This document shows, one piece after another, positions 20,981-32,200 of a stretch of DNA of 64,000 nt. Below the pieces are notes generated by a model. The model worked only from the letters and a program-made list of their open reading frames with translations, did not search any database and had not been told where the DNA came from. Origin of the DNA: Silvania hatchlandensis (GTDB lineage Bacteria > Pseudomonadota > Gammaproteobacteria > Enterobacterales > Enterobacteriaceae); NCBI RefSeq assembly GCF_025564065.1, contig NZ_JAMGZK010000036.1, positions 1-64,000 of the forward strand, in the 5' to 3' direction. Both the position numbers and the translations under genes were made by a program. Each line of letters starts with the position of its first letter. Within the stretch, counting starts at the first letter, position 1.

Positions 20981-21688
20981 GTGGAAGGCTGGCAGCGCGC
21001 ATTCGTCCTGCATAGTCGTCCCTGGAGCGAAACCAGCCTGATGCTGGACGTCTTCACGGAAGAGTCGGGCCGCGTGCGCCTTGTTGCCAAAGGCGCACGT
21101 TCCAAACGCTCGAATCTGAAAGGGGCCCTGCAACCCTTCACACCTCTGCTGGTGCGTTTTGGCGGACGCGGAGAAGTCAAAACCCTGCGCAGTGCTGAAG
21201 CCGTCTCTCTGGCGCTCCCCCTCTCTGGTATTACGCTGTACAGCGGTCTGTATGTGAACGAGCTTATCTCGCGCGTACTGGAACATGAGACCCGCTTTTC
21301 TGAACTCTTTTTCGACTATCTGTACTGTATCCAGGCCCTGGCGGGCACCACCGGCTCGCCGGAACCTGCGCTGCGTCGCTTTGAGCTGGCGCTACTCGGC
21401 CATCTGGGATACGGCGTCGATTTTCTGCACTGTGCGGGCAGCGGCGAACCTGTGGATGACACCATGACCTACCGCTATCGCGAAGAGAAAGGCTTTATCG
21501 CGAGTATCGTCATCGATAACAGCACCTTTACTGGACGGGATCTCCGGGCGCTGGCGGAACGCGAATTTCCTGATGCCACCACCCTGCGTGCGGCAAAACG
21601 CTTTACCCGCATTGCGCTCAAGCCGTATCTTGGTGGCAAGCCCTTAAAGAGCCGAGAATTATTCCGGCAGTTTTTGCCGAAGCGTTAA
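20981..21688 (+). CDS. recO: DNA repair protein RecO
   Basis: RecO loads RecA on SSB-coated gaps together with RecR and anneals complementary strands. It has 235 residues from a GTG start ([17 protein letters not shown], read as Met), which fits the family N-terminal OB-fold. The gene follows era closely. The C-terminus ends at LFRQFLPKR, seven residues earlier than E. coli RecO as I recall it, which continues past the same block. The core domain ([17 protein letters not shown] and the cysteine-containing HCAGSGEPV) is intact, so it should be functional. Confidence 0.95.
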   Translation: MEGWQRAFVLHSRPWSETSLMLDVFTEESGRVRLVAKGARSKRSNLKGALQPFTPLLVRFGGRGEVKTLRSAEAVSLALPLSGITLYSGLYVNELISRVLEHETRFSELFFDYLYCIQALAGTTGSPEPALRRFELALLGHLGYGVDFLHCAGSGEPVDDTMTYRYREEKGFIASIVIDNSTFTGRDLRALAEREFPDATTLRAAKRFTRIALKPYLGGKPLKSRELFRQFLPKR

Positions 21689-21715
21689 CGAATCAAAAGA
21701 AAATCGAGGATTGTC

Positions 21716-22447
21716 ATGGCTGAATTACTGTTAGGCATCAACATTGACCACATCGCCACCCTGCGTAATGCGCGCGGCACCGCGTATCCGGATCCGGTTC
21801 AGGCAGCATTTATCGCCGAGCAGGCGGGCGCAGACGGCATTACCGTGCACCTGCGTGAAGATCGTCGCCACATCACCGACCGCGACGTGCGCGTTTTGCG
21901 CCAGACTCTGGATACGCGCATGAATCTGGAGATGGCGGTCACTGAAGAGATGCTGGCGATTGCCGTTGAGACGAAACCGCATTTCTGCTGCCTGGTGCCG
22001 GAAAAGCGTCAGGAAGTGACCACCGAAGGCGGGCTGGATGTGGCCGGGCAACTGGACAAAATGCGCGATGCCTGCAAACGTCTGGCCGATGCCGGGATCC
22101 TTGTGTCGCTGTTCATCGATGCTGACGAGGCGCAGATCAAAGCCGCTGCGGACGTGGGCGCGCCCTATATTGAGATCCACACCGGCTGCTACGCTGATGC
22201 TGAAGACGAAGCCACCCAGGCCAAAGAGCTGGCGCGGATCGCCAAAGCTGCCACCTATGCGGCAGGCCTTGGCCTGAAGGTCAACGCCGGTCACGGTCTG
22301 ACTTACCATAATGTCAAAGCCATTGCGGCGATCCCGGAGATGCACGAGCTGAACATCGGCCATGCGATTATCGGTCGCGCGGTAATGAGCGGCCTGAAAG
22401 ACGCCGTTGCCGAGATGAAACGCCTGATGCTGGAAGCGCGCAACTAA
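21716..22447 (+). CDS. pdxJ: pyridoxine 5'-phosphate synthase
   Basis: PdxJ condenses 1-deoxyxylulose 5-phosphate with 3-amino-2-oxopropyl phosphate to form pyridoxine 5'-phosphate in vitamin B6 synthesis. It has 243 residues in a TIM barrel fold. Conserved segments are [32 protein letters not shown] and the phosphate-binding [16 protein letters not shown]. It starts 27 bases after recO and shares one base of its stop codon with the acpS start (TAATG), so the pair is translationally coupled. Confidence 0.98.
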   Translation: MAELLLGINIDHIATLRNARGTAYPDPVQAAFIAEQAGADGITVHLREDRRHITDRDVRVLRQTLDTRMNLEMAVTEEMLAIAVETKPHFCCLVPEKRQEVTTEGGLDVAGQLDKMRDACKRLADAGILVSLFIDADEAQIKAAADVGAPYIEIHTGCYADAEDEATQAKELARIAKAATYAAGLGLKVNAGHGLTYHNVKAIAAIPEMHELNIGHAIIGRAVMSGLKDAVAEMKRLMLEARN

Positions 22448-22827
22448 TGGCCATTCTTGGCTTAGGAACCGATATCGTTGAAATCACCCGCATCGAAGCA
22501 GTGATTTCCCGCAGCGGCGATCGCCTGGCGCGACGGGTGCTCAGCGATAACGAATGGGCCATCTGGGAAACGCACCAGCAGCCGGTGCGTTTTCTTGCCA
22601 AACGCTTTGCAGTCAAAGAAGCAGCGGCTAAAGCTTTCGGTACCGGGATCCGCAACGGTCTGGCGTTTAATCAGTTTGAAGTGTTTAACGATGAGCTGGG
22701 CAAGCCGCGTCTGCGGTTGTGGGGCGAGGCGTTAAAGCTGGCAGAAAAGCTGGGCGTGGCGCACATGCACGTGACGCTGGCGGATGAACGTCATTACGCC
22801 TGCGCGACGGTGATTATCGAAAGCTAG
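22447..22827 (+). CDS. acpS: holo-[acyl-carrier-protein] synthase
   Basis: AcpS transfers phosphopantetheine from coenzyme A to apo-acyl carrier protein. It has 126 residues, as in E. coli. The metal-binding motif GLGTDIVEI is at the N-terminus, and the second signature [14 protein letters not shown] carries the conserved Glu and Lys. It is the last gene of the pdxJ-acpS pair. Its 3' end overlaps that of yfhL by four bases in convergent orientation, so there is no room for a gene between them. Confidence 0.97.
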   Translation: MAILGLGTDIVEITRIEAVISRSGDRLARRVLSDNEWAIWETHQQPVRFLAKRFAVKEAAAKAFGTGIRNGLAFNQFEVFNDELGKPRLRLWGEALKLAEKLGVAHMHVTLADERHYACATVIIES

Positions 22828-23084
22828 ATTTTGTCCGCGTGGTGCATCAGGACAAACTTATCCCACAGCTGCTCTTCGGATTCAGGACGTGCCGGATCTT
22901 TCAGGATTGTATTGGGGATCGGGCACACCTTCTGGCAGGTCGGCGTTTCATAATGGCCGATGCATTCGGTGCAAAGATCGCTGTTAATCTCATAAATGTC
23001 GTTACCCATCGAGATGGCCTGGTTAGGGCATTCGGGCTCGCACATATCGCAATTAATGCATTTTTTGGTAATTAACAGCGCCAT
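22824..23084 (-). CDS. yfhL: ferredoxin YfhL, two [4Fe-4S] clusters
   Basis: This is an 86-residue bacterial ferredoxin of the Alvin type. The first cluster motif is [12 protein letters not shown]. The second carries an insertion, [18 protein letters not shown], typical of this subgroup with unequal redox potentials. In E. coli YfhL has been reported to be an essential-type electron donor for some pathways, but its partner here cannot be read from the sequence. It is followed on the other strand by acpS and preceded on the same strand by yfhH with a 56-base gap. Confidence 0.95.
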   Translation of the reverse strand: MALLITKKCINCDMCEPECPNQAISMGNDIYEINSDLCTECIGHYETPTCQKVCPIPNTILKDPARPESEEQLWDKFVLMHHADKI

Positions 23085-23140
23085 CAGGAAATTCTCAGAA
23101 ACATCACAAACAGGGCGGGCATTATACGCTCATTCCCTGT

Positions 23141-23989
23141 TCAGACCAGTTTTTTTACCAGCGCCTCACTGTGGCGAATGCGCTCCGGGGCATGCTCCAG
23201 ATCCTGCTGAACCAGCGCCATAAACAGCAGATCGGTCAGCAGCATCTGCGCGCTGGTGGACGAAATCGCTGCGCTGCGGGTGGCCTGCTCCTCGGCGATG
23301 GTGTAAAGACAGCGCGTCGCCCGCTGCTGCAGGGCATTGGGGGTAAACCCGGTGATCGCCAGTATTTTCCCGCCCACGCGCAGCGCCTCATCGGCGGCAA
23401 GATTAATCTCACGGCGTTCCCCGGAATACGAGATGGCCAGCAGCAGATCGTCGGGCGCCATCGCCTGAACCGTCGCCAGCAGGGCGTGCATGTCCTGTTC
23501 CGCAATGGCGATCAGACCAATTTTGTTTAGCTTCCAGCCAAAATTACGTGCCACCAGCCCCGAGGCACCAATCCCGGTCAGGATCACCCGCCGTGCCGCG
23601 CGCAGCATGCCGACGCTTTCCAGCAGCTTCTCCTCGCTGTTCACATCCAGCGTGGCGTGCATCGCCGCCACCTTCTCTTTAATCAGCTTCTCGCCGACAA
23701 GGCGCATTGGGTCATCGCCGCGGATCTGATTATGCACCGGCATCGACTGCGGGTTAGGGTTACTGGCCAGCGCTTCGCTGATCGCCAGCTTCAGCGCCGG
23801 AAAGCCTTTAAACCCCATCTTCTGGGCAAATTTAACCACGCTGGACTGGCTGACGCCCGCTTCGCTTGCCAGCTGCTGCGAGCTTAAATGGCGTGCGCGA
23901 TCGGGCTGGGAGAGCAAAAAATCCGCCAGCTTTTTGTCGCTCTGGGCAAGACCCGCGTAGCGCTGGCGGATCCGAATTAAACAGTTCAT
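23141..23989 (-). CDS. yfhH: MurR/RpiR family transcriptional regulator YfhH
   Basis: YfhH is a 282-residue RpiR-type regulator and closely matches E. coli YfhH, whose target is unassigned to my knowledge. An N-terminal helix-turn-helix (LASEAGVSQSSVVKFAQKMGFKGF) spans about residues 40-65. A sugar-isomerase SIS domain follows (LTGIGASGLVARNFGWKL, LLLAISYSGERREINLAADEAL), which would bind a phosphosugar. Here it is divergent from murQ and a PTS gene across 117 bases that hold two similar palindromes. This context suggests that it represses MurNAc uptake and catabolism, with MurNAc 6-phosphate as a possible ligand. That role is inferred, not shown. Confidence 0.92.
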   Translation of the reverse strand: MNCLIRIRQRYAGLAQSDKKLADFLLSQPDRARHLSSQQLASEAGVSQSSVVKFAQKMGFKGFPALKLAISEALASNPNPQSMPVHNQIRGDDPMRLVGEKLIKEKVAAMHATLDVNSEEKLLESVGMLRAARRVILTGIGASGLVARNFGWKLNKIGLIAIAEQDMHALLATVQAMAPDDLLLAISYSGERREINLAADEALRVGGKILAITGFTPNALQQRATRCLYTIAEEQATRSAAISSTSAQMLLTDLLFMALVQQDLEHAPERIRHSEALVKKLV

Positions 23990-24006
23990 GAGTACTCCTG
24001 GCGAAA

Positions 24007-24022
24007 TGTGATGACTACAGCA
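24007..24022 (+). promoter_or_regulatory. weak CRP-like half site
   Basis: TGTGA within AAATGTGATG is a strong CRP half site, but the partner half CAGCA keeps only two of five bases of TCACA. It sits 100 bases before murQ. Catabolite control would make sense for a PTS operon, but support is weak. Confidence 0.25.
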
Positions 24023-24046
24023 ATTGCGAATTCTTCTCGCCTGAAT

Positions 24047-24092
24047 GAATTTTATATTCCATTATAGTGTGACTATTATGAATTAAAAATTC
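24047..24092. promoter_or_regulatory. paired palindromic operator candidates between yfhH and murQ
   Basis: Two GAAT-N5-ATTC elements, GAATTTTATATTC (24047-24059) and GAATTAAAAATTC (24080-24092), have centres 33 bp apart, about three helical turns. A -10-like TATAGT (24063-24068) lies between them, so the second element would fall just after the transcription start of murQ. This is a classic repressor layout. YfhH is the obvious candidate binder. Confidence 0.55.
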
Positions 24093-24106
24093 TTGAGGTA
24101 CAAAAG

Positions 24107-25000
24107 ATGAATCTCGGCTCACTCGTTTCTGAATCCCGCAACCCACAAACTCTGGATCTGGACGCGCTCTCCACGTTCGACCTTGTTACTCGTTTTAATC
24201 AGCAGGATACGCTGGTCGCGCAGGCAGTAAAAGAGACATTGCCGGAAGTGGCAAAAGCCGTGGATGCCGCCGCAGGTGCACTGAAAGCGGGCGGGCGCAT
24301 CATCTACATGGGCGCTGGCACCAGCGGGCGTCTCGGGGTGCTGGATGCCTCGGAATGCCCGCCCACTTTTGGCGTTCCACACGGTCTGGTGGTTGGCCTG
24401 ATTGCCGGCGGTCCCGGTGCGCTGCTGAAGGCGGTGGAAGGGGCAGAGGACAGCAAGCAGCTCGGCGAAGACGACCTGAAGGCCCTCAACCTGACGGCAA
24501 ACGACCTGGTAGTGGGGCTCGCGGCCTCCGGGCGCACGCCGTATGTGATTGGTGGGCTGGAGTATGCCAACCAGACTGGCTGTACCACAGTGGCAATCTC
24601 CTGTAATCCGGGATCACCAATTGCCCAGGTTGCGGCGATTGCTATCTCGCCGGTGGTGGGGCCGGAAGCCCTGACCGGCTCCACCCGCATGAAGTCCGGC
24701 ACCGCGCAGAAGCTGGTGCTGAACATGATCTCCACCGGCGCGATGGTGAAATTCGGCAAGGTGTATCAGAACCTGATGGTGGACATGAAAGCCACCAACG
24801 TGAAGCTGATTGACCGGGCGTGTCGGATGGTGGTCGAGGCCACCGGTGCGGCGCGCGAAGAGGCAGAAACGGTGCTCCAGCAGACCGGGTATGACGTTAA
24901 ACCCGCCATTCTGATGATCCTGAGCGGTCTCGATGCCGCCGCAGCGCGCGCAAAACTCGATGCGCATCAGGGATTCTTACGGGCAGCATTAGAAAACTAA
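24107..25000 (+). CDS. murQ: N-acetylmuramic acid 6-phosphate etherase
   Basis: MurQ cleaves the lactyl ether of MurNAc 6-phosphate, giving GlcNAc 6-phosphate and D-lactate, in cell-wall recycling or use of external MurNAc. It has 297 residues (E. coli 298). The SIS-domain signature is [27 protein letters not shown] (residues near 65-90, quoted in part as [18 protein letters not shown]), with the second block [23 protein letters not shown] lies before the ATG. It starts a two-gene unit with the PTS permease 10 bases downstream. In E. coli murQ sits elsewhere in the genome next to murR. Confidence 0.96.
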   Translation: MNLGSLVSESRNPQTLDLDALSTFDLVTRFNQQDTLVAQAVKETLPEVAKAVDAAAGALKAGGRIIYMGAGTSGRLGVLDASECPPTFGVPHGLVVGLIAGGPGALLKAVEGAEDSKQLGEDDLKALNLTANDLVVGLAASGRTPYVIGGLEYANQTGCTTVAISCNPGSPIAQVAAIAISPVVGPEALTGSTRMKSGTAQKLVLNMISTGAMVKFGKVYQNLMVDMKATNVKLIDRACRMVVEATGAAREEAETVLQQTGYDVKPAILMILSGLDAAAARAKLDAHQGFLRAALEN

Positions 25001-25010
25001 AGAGGCGTGT

Positions 25011-26363
25011 ATGGAAAAAACAGCGGCGCTCGCCAGCGATATTCTTGCCGGTATCGGCGGAGAGCACAATATTCTGCGTCTGGAAAACTGCATGACGCGG
25101 GTGCGGGTGGAAGTTCAGAATGACGACATGCTCGATCTGACGCGGCTCAAAAAGCTGCCCGGGATCAGCGGCTATGTTAAGCAGGGTGCGCAGCACCAGC
25201 TGATTGTCGGCCCCGGCAAAGCCGCGCAGGTGGTGGACGCCATGCGCTCGCTGATGGGTGGCGCGGTGGTTGATGACGCCGAACGTACGAAAGCGCAGGC
25301 GAAGGCCAAATATAAAGCCCCGATGAGCGACGCGCTGCGCCAGCTGGCGAACGTTTTCATACCGCTGATCCCGGCCTTTATCGCCTCGGGGCTTATCACC
25401 GGCATCATCAACATTCTTAAACGCCCGGACATCGTCGGCGACTTTGCGACCCACTATCCAAACCTGCTGGGGATCCTCGGCATTTTCGGTAGCGCGGTGT
25501 TTGCCATCATGAACATTCTGGTGGGGGTCAACACTGCCAAAGTGTTTGGTGGCTCGCAGGCGTTAGGCGGGGTAATGGCGGGGATCCTGTCCAGCCCGCA
25601 GCTGGCACAAATCACCCTCTTTGGTGAAGCCCTGCAGCCGGGACGCGGCGGGGTGATCGCCGTCCTGCTGGTGGTGGTGCTGATGTGCTGGATCGAGAAA
25701 AAGCTACGCAATGCCCTGCCGGGCTCGCTGGAGCTGATCCTCAATCCGCTGCTGACCACCTTAATTACCGGCAGCGTGGCGATCGTTGCCCTGCAGCCGC
25801 TGGGCGGCGTGATCTCTGAATCCATCGCCCACGGTGCCTCCTGGGCTATCGATCGCGGCGGCTTCCTCGTGGGGGCAGTGCTGTCGGGGACCTTCCTGCC
25901 GCTGGTATTGACCGGATTACACCAGGGCCTGGTGCCGATCCACGTGGAGCTGGTGCAGGCGCACGGCTACAACGCGCTGCTGCCGATCCTGTCGATGGCG
26001 GGCGTCGGTCAGGTCGGGGCGGCCATTGCGGTGCTGATGAAAACCCGCAATCAACGTCTGAAAAAAGTGATCAAAGGCGCGCTGCCGGTGGGTCTGCTGG
26101 GAATTGGCGAGCCGTTGATCTTTGGCGTTACGCTGCCGCTGGGCAAGCCTTTTATCGGTGCCTGTCTGGGCGGCGCGGTCGGCGGGGCACTGATCAGCTA
26201 CTGGAAAGTGGCGACGGTGATCACCTTCGGGATTTCCGGTTTGCCACTGGCATTAACCATCGTGACCGGAAAAGTCATGCTCTATCTGTTAGGCTATTTA
26301 GTAGCGGTTATCGCCGGGTTCCTGTTTACCTGGCTGTTGGGGTTCAACGATCCAGAGGAGTAA
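25011..26363 (+). CDS. murP: PTS permease EIIBC, probable MurNAc transporter
   Basis: This 450-residue PTS permease has a IIB domain at the N-terminus, with the phosphorylated cysteine in NCMTRVRVEV (about C28). A membrane IIC domain of the glucose-sucrose family follows from about residue 105 (LANVFIPLIPAFIASGLITG, VLTGLHQGLVPIHVELVQ, LLGIGEPLIFGVTLP). No IIA domain is present, so a shared IIA such as Crr would be needed. It is only distantly similar to E. coli MurP (474 residues as I recall). Linkage to murQ supports MurNAc or a MurNAc-containing glycoside as substrate. The symbol is assigned by context. Confidence 0.78.
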   Translation: MEKTAALASDILAGIGGEHNILRLENCMTRVRVEVQNDDMLDLTRLKKLPGISGYVKQGAQHQLIVGPGKAAQVVDAMRSLMGGAVVDDAERTKAQAKAKYKAPMSDALRQLANVFIPLIPAFIASGLITGIINILKRPDIVGDFATHYPNLLGILGIFGSAVFAIMNILVGVNTAKVFGGSQALGGVMAGILSSPQLAQITLFGEALQPGRGGVIAVLLVVVLMCWIEKKLRNALPGSLELILNPLLTTLITGSVAIVALQPLGGVISESIAHGASWAIDRGGFLVGAVLSGTFLPLVLTGLHQGLVPIHVELVQAHGYNALLPILSMAGVGQVGAAIAVLMKTRNQRLKKVIKGALPVGLLGIGEPLIFGVTLPLGKPFIGACLGGAVGGALISYWKVATVITFGISGLPLALTIVTGKVMLYLLGYLVAVIAGFLFTWLLGFNDPEE

Positions 26364-26366
26364 GAT

Positions 26367-27002
26367 TTGGTTAATCATGCGCGTCGCGTTGTCTTTTTTG
26401 ACCTGGACGGAACGCTGCATCAGCAGGATATGTTCGGCACCTTTATGCGCTACTTACTGCGCCGACAGCCCTTAAATGTGCTGCTTGTGTTGCCACTCCT
26501 GCCGATTGTAGGCGTTGCGCTGCTGATCAAAGGGCGCGCCGCCCGCTGGCCAATGAGCCTACTGCTGTGGGGATGTACTTTTGGCCACAGCGAGGCGCGG
26601 CTCAAGCAACTTGAGCAGGATTTTGCCCTCTGGTTTCGCGGGCACGTTACCGCGTTTCCGGTAGTGCAGGACCGGCTGACCAACTACCTGAACGCCAGCG
26701 ATGCCGACATCTGGCTGATTACCGGTTCGCCGCAGTCGCTGGTGGAGCAGGTCTACTTCGATACCCCGTGGCTACCGCGGGTCAATCTTATCGCGACCCA
26801 GATGGGGCGCGCATATGGTGGGTGGGTGCTGACCCTGCGCTGCCTTGGGCACGAGAAAGTGGTGCAGCTGGAGAAGCAAATCGGTACCCCGCTGCGCCTC
26901 TACAGCGGCTACAGCGACAGCAAGCAGGACAACCCGCTGCTCTACTTCTGCCAGCACCGCTGGCGCGTCACGCCGCTTGGCGAACTTCAGCAACTGGAAT
27001 GA
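26367..27002 (+). CDS. pgpC: phosphatidylglycerophosphatase C
   Basis: PgpC (YfhB) dephosphorylates phosphatidylglycerol phosphate, one of three enzymes that do so in E. coli. It has 211 residues. The HAD-superfamily nucleophile motif is FFDLDGTLHQQD near the N-terminus. A membrane segment PLNVLLVLPLLPIVGVALLI lies around residues 33-52, followed by motif II WLITGSPQ and motif III SGYSDSKQDNPLL. The start is TTG three bases after the murP stop, with GAGGAG upstream, so translation is probably coupled to the PTS gene. In E. coli this gene adjoins yfhH without murQP between. Confidence 0.94.
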   Translation: MVNHARRVVFFDLDGTLHQQDMFGTFMRYLLRRQPLNVLLVLPLLPIVGVALLIKGRAARWPMSLLLWGCTFGHSEARLKQLEQDFALWFRGHVTAFPVVQDRLTNYLNASDADIWLITGSPQSLVEQVYFDTPWLPRVNLIATQMGRAYGGWVLTLRCLGHEKVVQLEKQIGTPLRLYSGYSDSKQDNPLLYFCQHRWRVTPLGELQQLE

Positions 27003-27004
27003 TT

Positions 27005-27034
27005 TTGTGATTATGTATAGCGGGTGTGTATAAT
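27005..27034 (+). promoter_or_regulatory. tadA promoter
   Basis: TTGTGA (27005-27010) and a perfect TATAAT (27029-27034) are separated by 18 bases. The predicted start near 27041 leaves a leader of about 25 bases with GGAG before the TTG start of tadA. Confidence 0.7.
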
Positions 27035-27059
27035 GCGCCCGCTTTTCAGACTGGAGTAA

Positions 27060-29010
<1,951 letters not shown>

Positions 29011-29175
29011 TAAGTTAATTCTATGTGCTGGGTGTTATGTCGGTCTGTAGTGGCCATAGTAAAAACAAGTATTGCCAAAGATTTCGCGGCATTTTGCGCA
29101 AAGTTACGCCACTTGGCAACTTATTAGCGGGAATCGCCATACCGATGGCTAAATAACCGCGTCGATTTTATTACG

Positions 29176-29191
29176 ACGCAAACGGTTTCGT
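29176..29191 (+). promoter_or_regulatory. PurR operator of purL
   Basis: ACGCAAACGGTTTCGT matches the PurR consensus (ACGCAAACGTTTTCGT type) almost perfectly. It overlaps the -35 element TTTCGT (29186-29191); a consensus -10 TATAAT lies at 29209-29214 after a 17-base spacer. Bound PurR with hypoxanthine or guanine would block RNA polymerase. Confidence 0.93.
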
Positions 29192-29277
29192 CGGCGCTCA
29201 GGATCCACTATAATAGCGCCCGTTTTCCCCCCTTGCGCACACTGTAAGCGCCCCGGCGCTTCGAAGACGAGAGACTT

Positions 29278-32200
29278 ATGATGGAAATTCTGCGTGGTTC
29301 GCCTGCACTGTCTGCCTTCCGTATCAACAAACTGCTGGCACGTTTCCAGGCGGCCGACCTTCCGGTAAGCAATATTTACGCTGAGTATGTCCATTTTGCT
29401 GACCTGAACGCTCCCTTAACGGCAGAGGAGCTGACCCGCCTTGAACGCCTGCTGAAATACGGCCCAAGCCTGAGCAGCCATACGCCGAACGGTAAACTCC
29501 TGCTGGTCACGCCTCGCCCGGGCACCATCTCCCCCTGGTCTTCTAAAGCAACCGACATCGCCCACAACTGCGGCCTGAGCCAGGTAAGCCGTCTTGAGCG
29601 CGGCGTAGCGTATTACGTTGAAGCCTCTACCCTGACTGACGCACAGTGGGCGGTCGTGGCGACCGAACTGCACGATCGCATGATGGAGAGCGTGTTTGCC
29701 TCTCTGGACGACGCGCAGAAGCTGTTCTCTCACCACCAGCCTGCGCCAGTACAGAGCGTGGATCTGCTGGGTGAGGGCCGTCAGGCGCTGATCGACGCCA
29801 ACCTGCGTTTAGGTCTCGCGCTGGCAGAGGATGAAATTGATTACCTGCAGGACGCGTTTGTTAAGCTCAACCGCAATCCGAACGACATCGAACTGTATAT
29901 GTTCGCGCAGGCTAACTCTGAACACTGCCGCCACAAGATTTTTAATGCCGACTGGATTATCGACGGCGAGCAACAGCCAAAGTCGCTGTTCAAAATGATC
30001 AAGAACACCATGGAACAGACCCCTGACCACGTGCTGTCTGCTTATAAAGACAACGCTGCGGTGATGGAAGGTTCCGAGGTGGGCCGCTTCTTCGCCGATC
30101 GCGAAGCAGGGCGCTATGACTTCCATCAGGAAGCCGCGCACATTCTGATGAAGGTTGAAACCCATAACCACCCGACGGCGATCTCCCCATGGCCGGGCGC
30201 GGCGACCGGTTCTGGCGGTGAAATTCGTGACGAAGGCGCCACCGGCCGTGGCGCTAAGCCAAAAGCGGGTCTGGTGGGCTTCTCGGTCTCTAACCTGCGT
30301 ATCCCGGGCTTTGAACAGCCGTGGGAAGAAGATTTCGGCAAGCCGGAGCGCATTGTTACCGCACTCGACATCATGACCGACGGCCCGCTGGGCGGCGCGG
30401 CATTCAACAATGAATTTGGTCGTCCGGCGCTGAACGGCTACTTCCGTACCTATGAAGAGAAAGTTGAGAGCCATAACGGCGAAGAGCTGCGCGGCTACCA
30501 CAAGCCGATCATGCTGGCAGGCGGGATCGGCAACATCCGCGCCGATCACGTGCAGAAAGGCGAGATCGTCGTAGGCGCGAAGCTGATCGTCCTCGGCGGT
30601 CCGGCGATGAATATCGGTCTGGGCGGCGGGGCGGCGTCGTCGATGGCCTCGGGCCAGTCTGACGCCGACCTTGATTTTGCCTCGGTCCAGCGCGACAACC
30701 CGGAGATGGAACGCCGCTGCCAGGAAGTGATTGACCGCTGCTGGCAGCTGGGTGAAGCCAACCCGATCCTGTTTATTCATGACGTCGGCGCGGGTGGCCT
30801 GTCTAACGCCATGCCGGAGCTGGTGAGCGATGGCAACCGCGGTGGCCGCTTCAACCTGCGTGATATCCTCAGCGATGAACCAGGCATGAGCCCGCTGGAG
30901 ATCTGGTGTAACGAATCCCAGGAGCGCTACGTGCTGGCCGTTGCCCCGGATCAACTCCCGCTGTTTGATGAGCTGTGCCGCCGCGAGCGCGCGCCGTACG
31001 CGGTGATCGGTGAAGCCACCGAAGAGATGCACCTCTCTTTAAGCGACACCCATTTTGACAACCAGCCGATTGACCTGCCGCTGGACGTGCTGCTGGGCAA
31101 AACGCCGAAGATGACCCGCGACGTACAAACCCGTAAAGCCAGTGGTAAAGCTCTCGATCTGCAGGGCGTCACTGTCGCCGATGCCGTCAACCGCGTATTG
31201 CATCTGCCGGCCGTCGCGGAGAAAACCTTCCTTGTTACCATTGGCGACCGTACCGTGACCGGCATGGTTGCGCGCGATCAGATGGTTGGCCCGTGGCAGG
31301 TACCCGTAGCAAACTGCGCGGTGACCACCGCCAGCCTCGACAGTTACTACGGTGAAGCGATGGCGCTGGGCGAACGCTCCCCGGTTGCGCTGCTGGACTT
31401 TGCGGCCTCGGCCCGTCTGGCGGTCGGTGAAGCGCTGACCAACATTGCCGCCACCCAGATTGGCGACATCAAACGTATCAAGCTCTCGGCAAACTGGATG
31501 GCCGCAGCCGGTCACCCGGGCGAAGACGCCGGGCTGTATGAAGCGGTGAAAGCGGTGGGCGAAGAGCTCTGTCCGGCGTTGGGTCTGACCATTCCGGTGG
31601 GCAAAGACTCCATGTCGATGAAAACCCGCTGGCAGGAAGGTAACGAGCAGCGCGAGATGACCTCTCCGCTGTCGCTGGTGATCACCGCCTTTGCCCGCGT
31701 GGAAGATGTGCGTCACACCATCACCCCGCAGCTCTCTACTGAAGACAACGCCCTGCTGCTGATTGATCTGGGCAAAGGGCATAACGCGCTGGGCGCAACC
31801 GCGCTGGCGCAGGTTTACCGTCAACTCGGCGACACCGCGGCGGATGTGCGCGACGTGGCGCAGCTGAAAGGCTTCTACGATGCCATTCAGGCGCTGGTGG
31901 CAGCGGGCAAACTGCTGGCCTATCACGACCGTTCCGACGGCGGCCTGCTGGTGACCCTGGCAGAGATGGCCTTTACCGGCCACTGCGGCGTGGAAGCCAA
32001 CATCGCCACGCTGGGCGACGATCGTCTGGCGGCGCTGTTTAACGAAGAGCTGGGTGCGGTGATTCAGGTGCGTGCGGCCGACCGCGAGGCGGTTGAAGCC
32101 CTGCTGGCGCAACACGGCCTTGGCGACTGCGTGCACTATCTGGGTAAAGCGGTGACCGGGGATCGTTTTGTTATCGAATCCAACGGTCAGGCTGTGTTTG

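Noticed and set aside
24007-24022. A firm CRP site in front of murQ
   Set aside because: Only one half matches; it is kept as a low-confidence feature and not used in the argument.
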